This document shows, piece after piece, positions 6,360-7,545 of a stretch of DNA of 7,545 bases. The DNA is from Desulfobacteraceae bacterium. GTDB lineage: Bacteria > Desulfobacterota > Desulfobacteria > Desulfobacterales > UBA11574. Position 1 is the first letter of the stretch, and every line of letters begins with the position of its first letter. Location of the stretch: the NCBI GenBank assembly GCA_029857875.1, contig JAOUGB010000098.1:1-7545 (forward strand), given 5' to 3'. The notes beneath the pieces were generated by a model. That model was not told the DNA's origin, did no database searches, and saw only the letters and a program-made list of their open reading frames with translations. The position numbers and the translations under genes are program-made.

Positions 6360-7238
6360 CTATAAAAAATTTTGTGCGTTTTTTATGGCATCTATTATTT
6401 TTACAGTTATACGAGTATTGGCAACATCGTGGACCCGAACGATATGGGCACCATTCAAAATAGCGGCAGCAACTGAAGCCTGGGTTCCGATCTCTACCAT
6501 CGCCGAATCGGCATTGATCTCTTCAACAGTATTATCTTTAAGAAGATTTCGAATAAACGCCTTTCTTGAAGTCCCAATCATAATAGGGACTTTCAACGTT
6601 TTAAATTCATGTAATCGCTGAATTAGCAAAAGATTATGCCCGACGGTTTTCCCAAAACCGATCCCGGGATCAATGATGATTTTCAATCTTGAAATCCCTT
6701 TATTTTCAGCCTGATCTATTGCATTTTCAAGGAATGTTTTGATTTCACCGATGAGGTCGTCATAAGAGGGTTCAATCTGCATGGTTTTTGGGTTACCAAG
6801 CATATGCATCAAAATTACTGGAACCCCGTAATCTACCGCAACATTTGCCATTTTCGGATCGAAACTCAGGGACGATACATCATTTATCATTGAAGCACCG
6901 GCTTTGATGGCCTGTTCGGCCACACCGGCTTTGGTTGTATCAATGGAAATGGGAATTGGTATGCGTTTTGAAAGCTTTTCAATCACGGGGACAACTCGCA
7001 GGATTTCTTCTTCTTCAGATACCGGATTTGAAAATGGTCTTGTAGATTCCCCACCGATATCAAGGATGTCCGCACCGTCTTCAAATAGTTTATAACCCTG
7101 AGCGACTGCATCATCGAATGTAAAAAACTTTCCACCGTCCGAAAATGAATCCGGGGTCACGTTCAATACACCCATAATGCAGGTGCGTTTACCAAAATCC
7201 AGACGGTGTTTGCCCCATGCAAGGCTGTATGCTTTCAT
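6360..7238 (-). CDS. folP: Dihydropteroate synthase
   Basis: With the ATG at 7238 this is a 292-residue TIM-barrel enzyme that joins p-aminobenzoate to hydroxymethyl-dihydropterin pyrophosphate in folate synthesis, the target of sulfonamides. The diagnostic motifs are intact: IMGVLNVTPDSFSDGG (21-36), DIGGESTRP (60-68), ISIDTT (97-102), INDVSS (118-123), ILMHMLGNPKTMQ (142-154), IDPGIGFGKTVGHN (189-202) with K197, TSRK (223-226) and VRVHDV (267-272). The frame stays open upstream to a GTG at 7394, but I reject that extension: its 52 residues look noncoding, pass through a palindromic element, and exceed the family N-terminus. The chosen start lacks a clear Shine-Dalgarno and follows an 8-bp palindrome. 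The usual neighbour ftsH is not in the remaining 307 bases. Confidence 0.95.
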   Translation of the reverse strand: MKAYSLAWGKHRLDFGKRTCIMGVLNVTPDSFSDGGKFFTFDDAVAQGYKLFEDGADILDIGGESTRPFSNPVSEEEEILRVVPVIEKLSKRIPIPISIDTTKAGVAEQAIKAGASMINDVSSLSFDPKMANVAVDYGVPVILMHMLGNPKTMQIEPSYDDLIGEIKTFLENAIDQAENKGISRLKIIIDPGIGFGKTVGHNLLLIQRLHEFKTLKVPIMIGTSRKAFIRNLLKDNTVEEINADSAMVEIGTQASVAAAILNGAHIVRVHDVANTRITVKIIDAIKNAQNFL

Positions 7239-7243
7239 TTGAG

Positions 7244-7262
7244 ATAAATTCTTAGAATTTAT
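7244..7262. repeat. Perfect 8-bp palindrome immediately upstream of the folP start
   Basis: ATAAATTC (7244-7251) and GAATTTAT (7255-7262) are exact reverse complements with a 3-base spacer, ending five bases before the folP ATG (7238). On the folP transcript the stem would occupy the place where a Shine-Dalgarno normally sits. It could be a repressor operator or an RNA stem that limits ribosome access. The stem is AT-rich and therefore weak. Confidence 0.5.
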
Positions 7263-7324
7263 TGAAAAGTAGCTGAACAAACAGGTGGTTAACTTGAGCC
7301 TAAATTGAGCGATTTTCAAGTTTG

Positions 7325-7402
7325 CCGCATACAAGCAAGTTGAGCGTAGCGAAATCCCGCTTTGCGGGAGAAGATGTCGTTTCGCTATAGTCACCTATGC
7401 GG
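7325..7402. repeat. Nested three-stem palindromic element
   Basis: Three pairs of exact inverted repeats are nested around one centre. The outer pair is CCGCATA (7325-7331) with TATGCGG (7396-7402). The middle pair is TAGCGAAA (7347-7354) with TTTCGCTA (7380-7387). The inner pair is TCCCGC (7355-7360) with GCGGGA (7364-7369), with a TTT loop. The middle and inner stems join directly on the left side, with a 10-base bulge GAAGATGTCG on the right. Either strand could fold into a long bulged hairpin of 21 base pairs. The GC-rich composition against AT-rich flanks suggests an inserted REP-like or MITE-like element, or a structured leader RNA. Confidence 0.65.
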
Positions 7403-7406
7403 AACG

Positions 7407-7426
7407 GCATCTGACGCAGTAGATGC
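7407..7426. repeat. 6-bp inverted repeat next to the nested palindrome
   Basis: GCATCT (7407-7412) pairs with AGATGC (7421-7426) around an 8-base loop. A competing CTG/CAG pairing (7411-7413 with 7417-7419) exists within it. It begins four bases beyond the nested element and probably belongs to the same structure. Confidence 0.5.
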
Positions 7427-7430
7427 GGTG

Positions 7431-7447
7431 ATCCTCCTGAGGCGGAT
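7431..7447. repeat. 17-base near-perfect palindrome
   Basis: On the minus strand this reads ATCCGCCTCAGGAGGAT, which folds as ATCC-CC with GG-GGAT and one G/A mismatch. It contains an AGGAGG core that looks like a Shine-Dalgarno on the minus strand, but no ATG or open frame of value follows. It is the third structure in the row 7325-7447. Confidence 0.4.
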
Positions 7448-7467
7448 AAAAATTGGAAATCCCGTGG

Positions 7468-7544
7468 GTTTCAAATTCTTGAAGTTCAGAATGGCAGAAT
7501 ACCTTAAAAATATTATCAAATTAACCATTTGAAAAATTTGAAAC
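7468..7544. repeat. Separated 10-bp inverted repeat at the right edge
   Basis: GTTTCAAATT (7468-7477) and AATTTGAAAC (7535-7544) are exact reverse complements separated by 57 bases. The enclosed sequence shows no open frame. The related ATTTGAAA also occurs as a direct pair at 7527-7534 and 7536-7543. These could be ends of a small element or chance matches in AT-rich DNA. Confidence 0.35.
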
Positions 7545-7545
7545 G

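Larger units (their letters stand above)
7239..7545. other. Noncoding region upstream of folP with dense inverted repeats
   Basis: This 307-base stretch to the window edge holds no convincing gene on either strand; I could not find the C-terminus of FtsH or CdaA here. The part near folP (7239-7320) and the far end (7448-7545) are AT-rich, while 7325-7447 is clearly richer in G+C and made of nested and tandem palindromes, listed separately. TTGAGC occurs three times (7294-7299, 7305-7310, 7340-7345), the first two exactly 11 bases apart. The folP promoter should lie here, but I see no hexamer pair good enough to call. Confidence 0.6.

Noticed and set aside
7239..7394. 52-residue N-terminal extension of FolP from a GTG at 7394
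   Set aside because: The extension reads through the palindromic element, looks noncoding, and the ATG at 7238 gives the normal family N-terminus just before IMGVLNVTPDSFSD.

Overview
The window looks like a chromosomal housekeeping region of a Desulfobacterota-type (formerly Deltaproteobacteria) bacterium with a moderate-to-low GC genome. The reasons are the YggT / DivIVA-domain / paired PilT-like ATPase order on one strand, the folP and YbbR (CdaR-like) pairing on the other, and the style of the encoded proteins. This is an inference from gene content and recall; no search was possible.

Layout. Positions 1-79 (minus) are the first 26 codons of proC, running off the left edge. Positions 80-477 hold no convincing gene but carry three consecutive inverted repeats (371-444) in front of yggT. 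A compact plus-strand cluster follows: yggT (478-777), a DivIVA-domain gene (801-1304), a PilT-type ATPase (1319-2401), a second PilT/PilU-type ATPase starting with TTG (2421-3590), a zinc-ribbon protein with an apparently phosphorylation-dead receiver-like domain (3643-4335), and a 48-codon small ORF (4368-4514). Gaps of 14-52 bases suggest one transcription unit. A minus-strand cluster converges on it: folP (7238 to 6360), ybbR/cdaR-like (6298 to 5354) and coaX (5336 to 4572). The right end (7239-7545) has no gene. It carries a relatively GC-rich nest of inverted repeats upstream of folP that looks like a dispersed palindromic element or a structured leader.

How it fits together. The plus-strand cluster combines envelope and division-associated proteins (YggT, DivIVA-like coiled coil) with two type IV pilus retraction-type motors and a possible signalling adaptor. 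This suggests, without proving, a link between pole/septum marking and pilus retraction or gliding. The minus-strand cluster makes folate precursor (FolP) and coenzyme A precursor (CoaX), and encodes a membrane-anchored YbbR protein. In many bacteria YbbR lies next to the diadenylate cyclase gene cdaA, and that gene is absent here.

The most notable points are the receiver-like protein with Asn at the phospho-acceptor position, the missing cdaA between folP and ybbR, the nested palindromes at 7325-7447, the palindrome directly in front of the folP start, and the small ORF at 4368-4514. No mobile element with a transposase, CRISPR array, tRNA or rRNA was seen.
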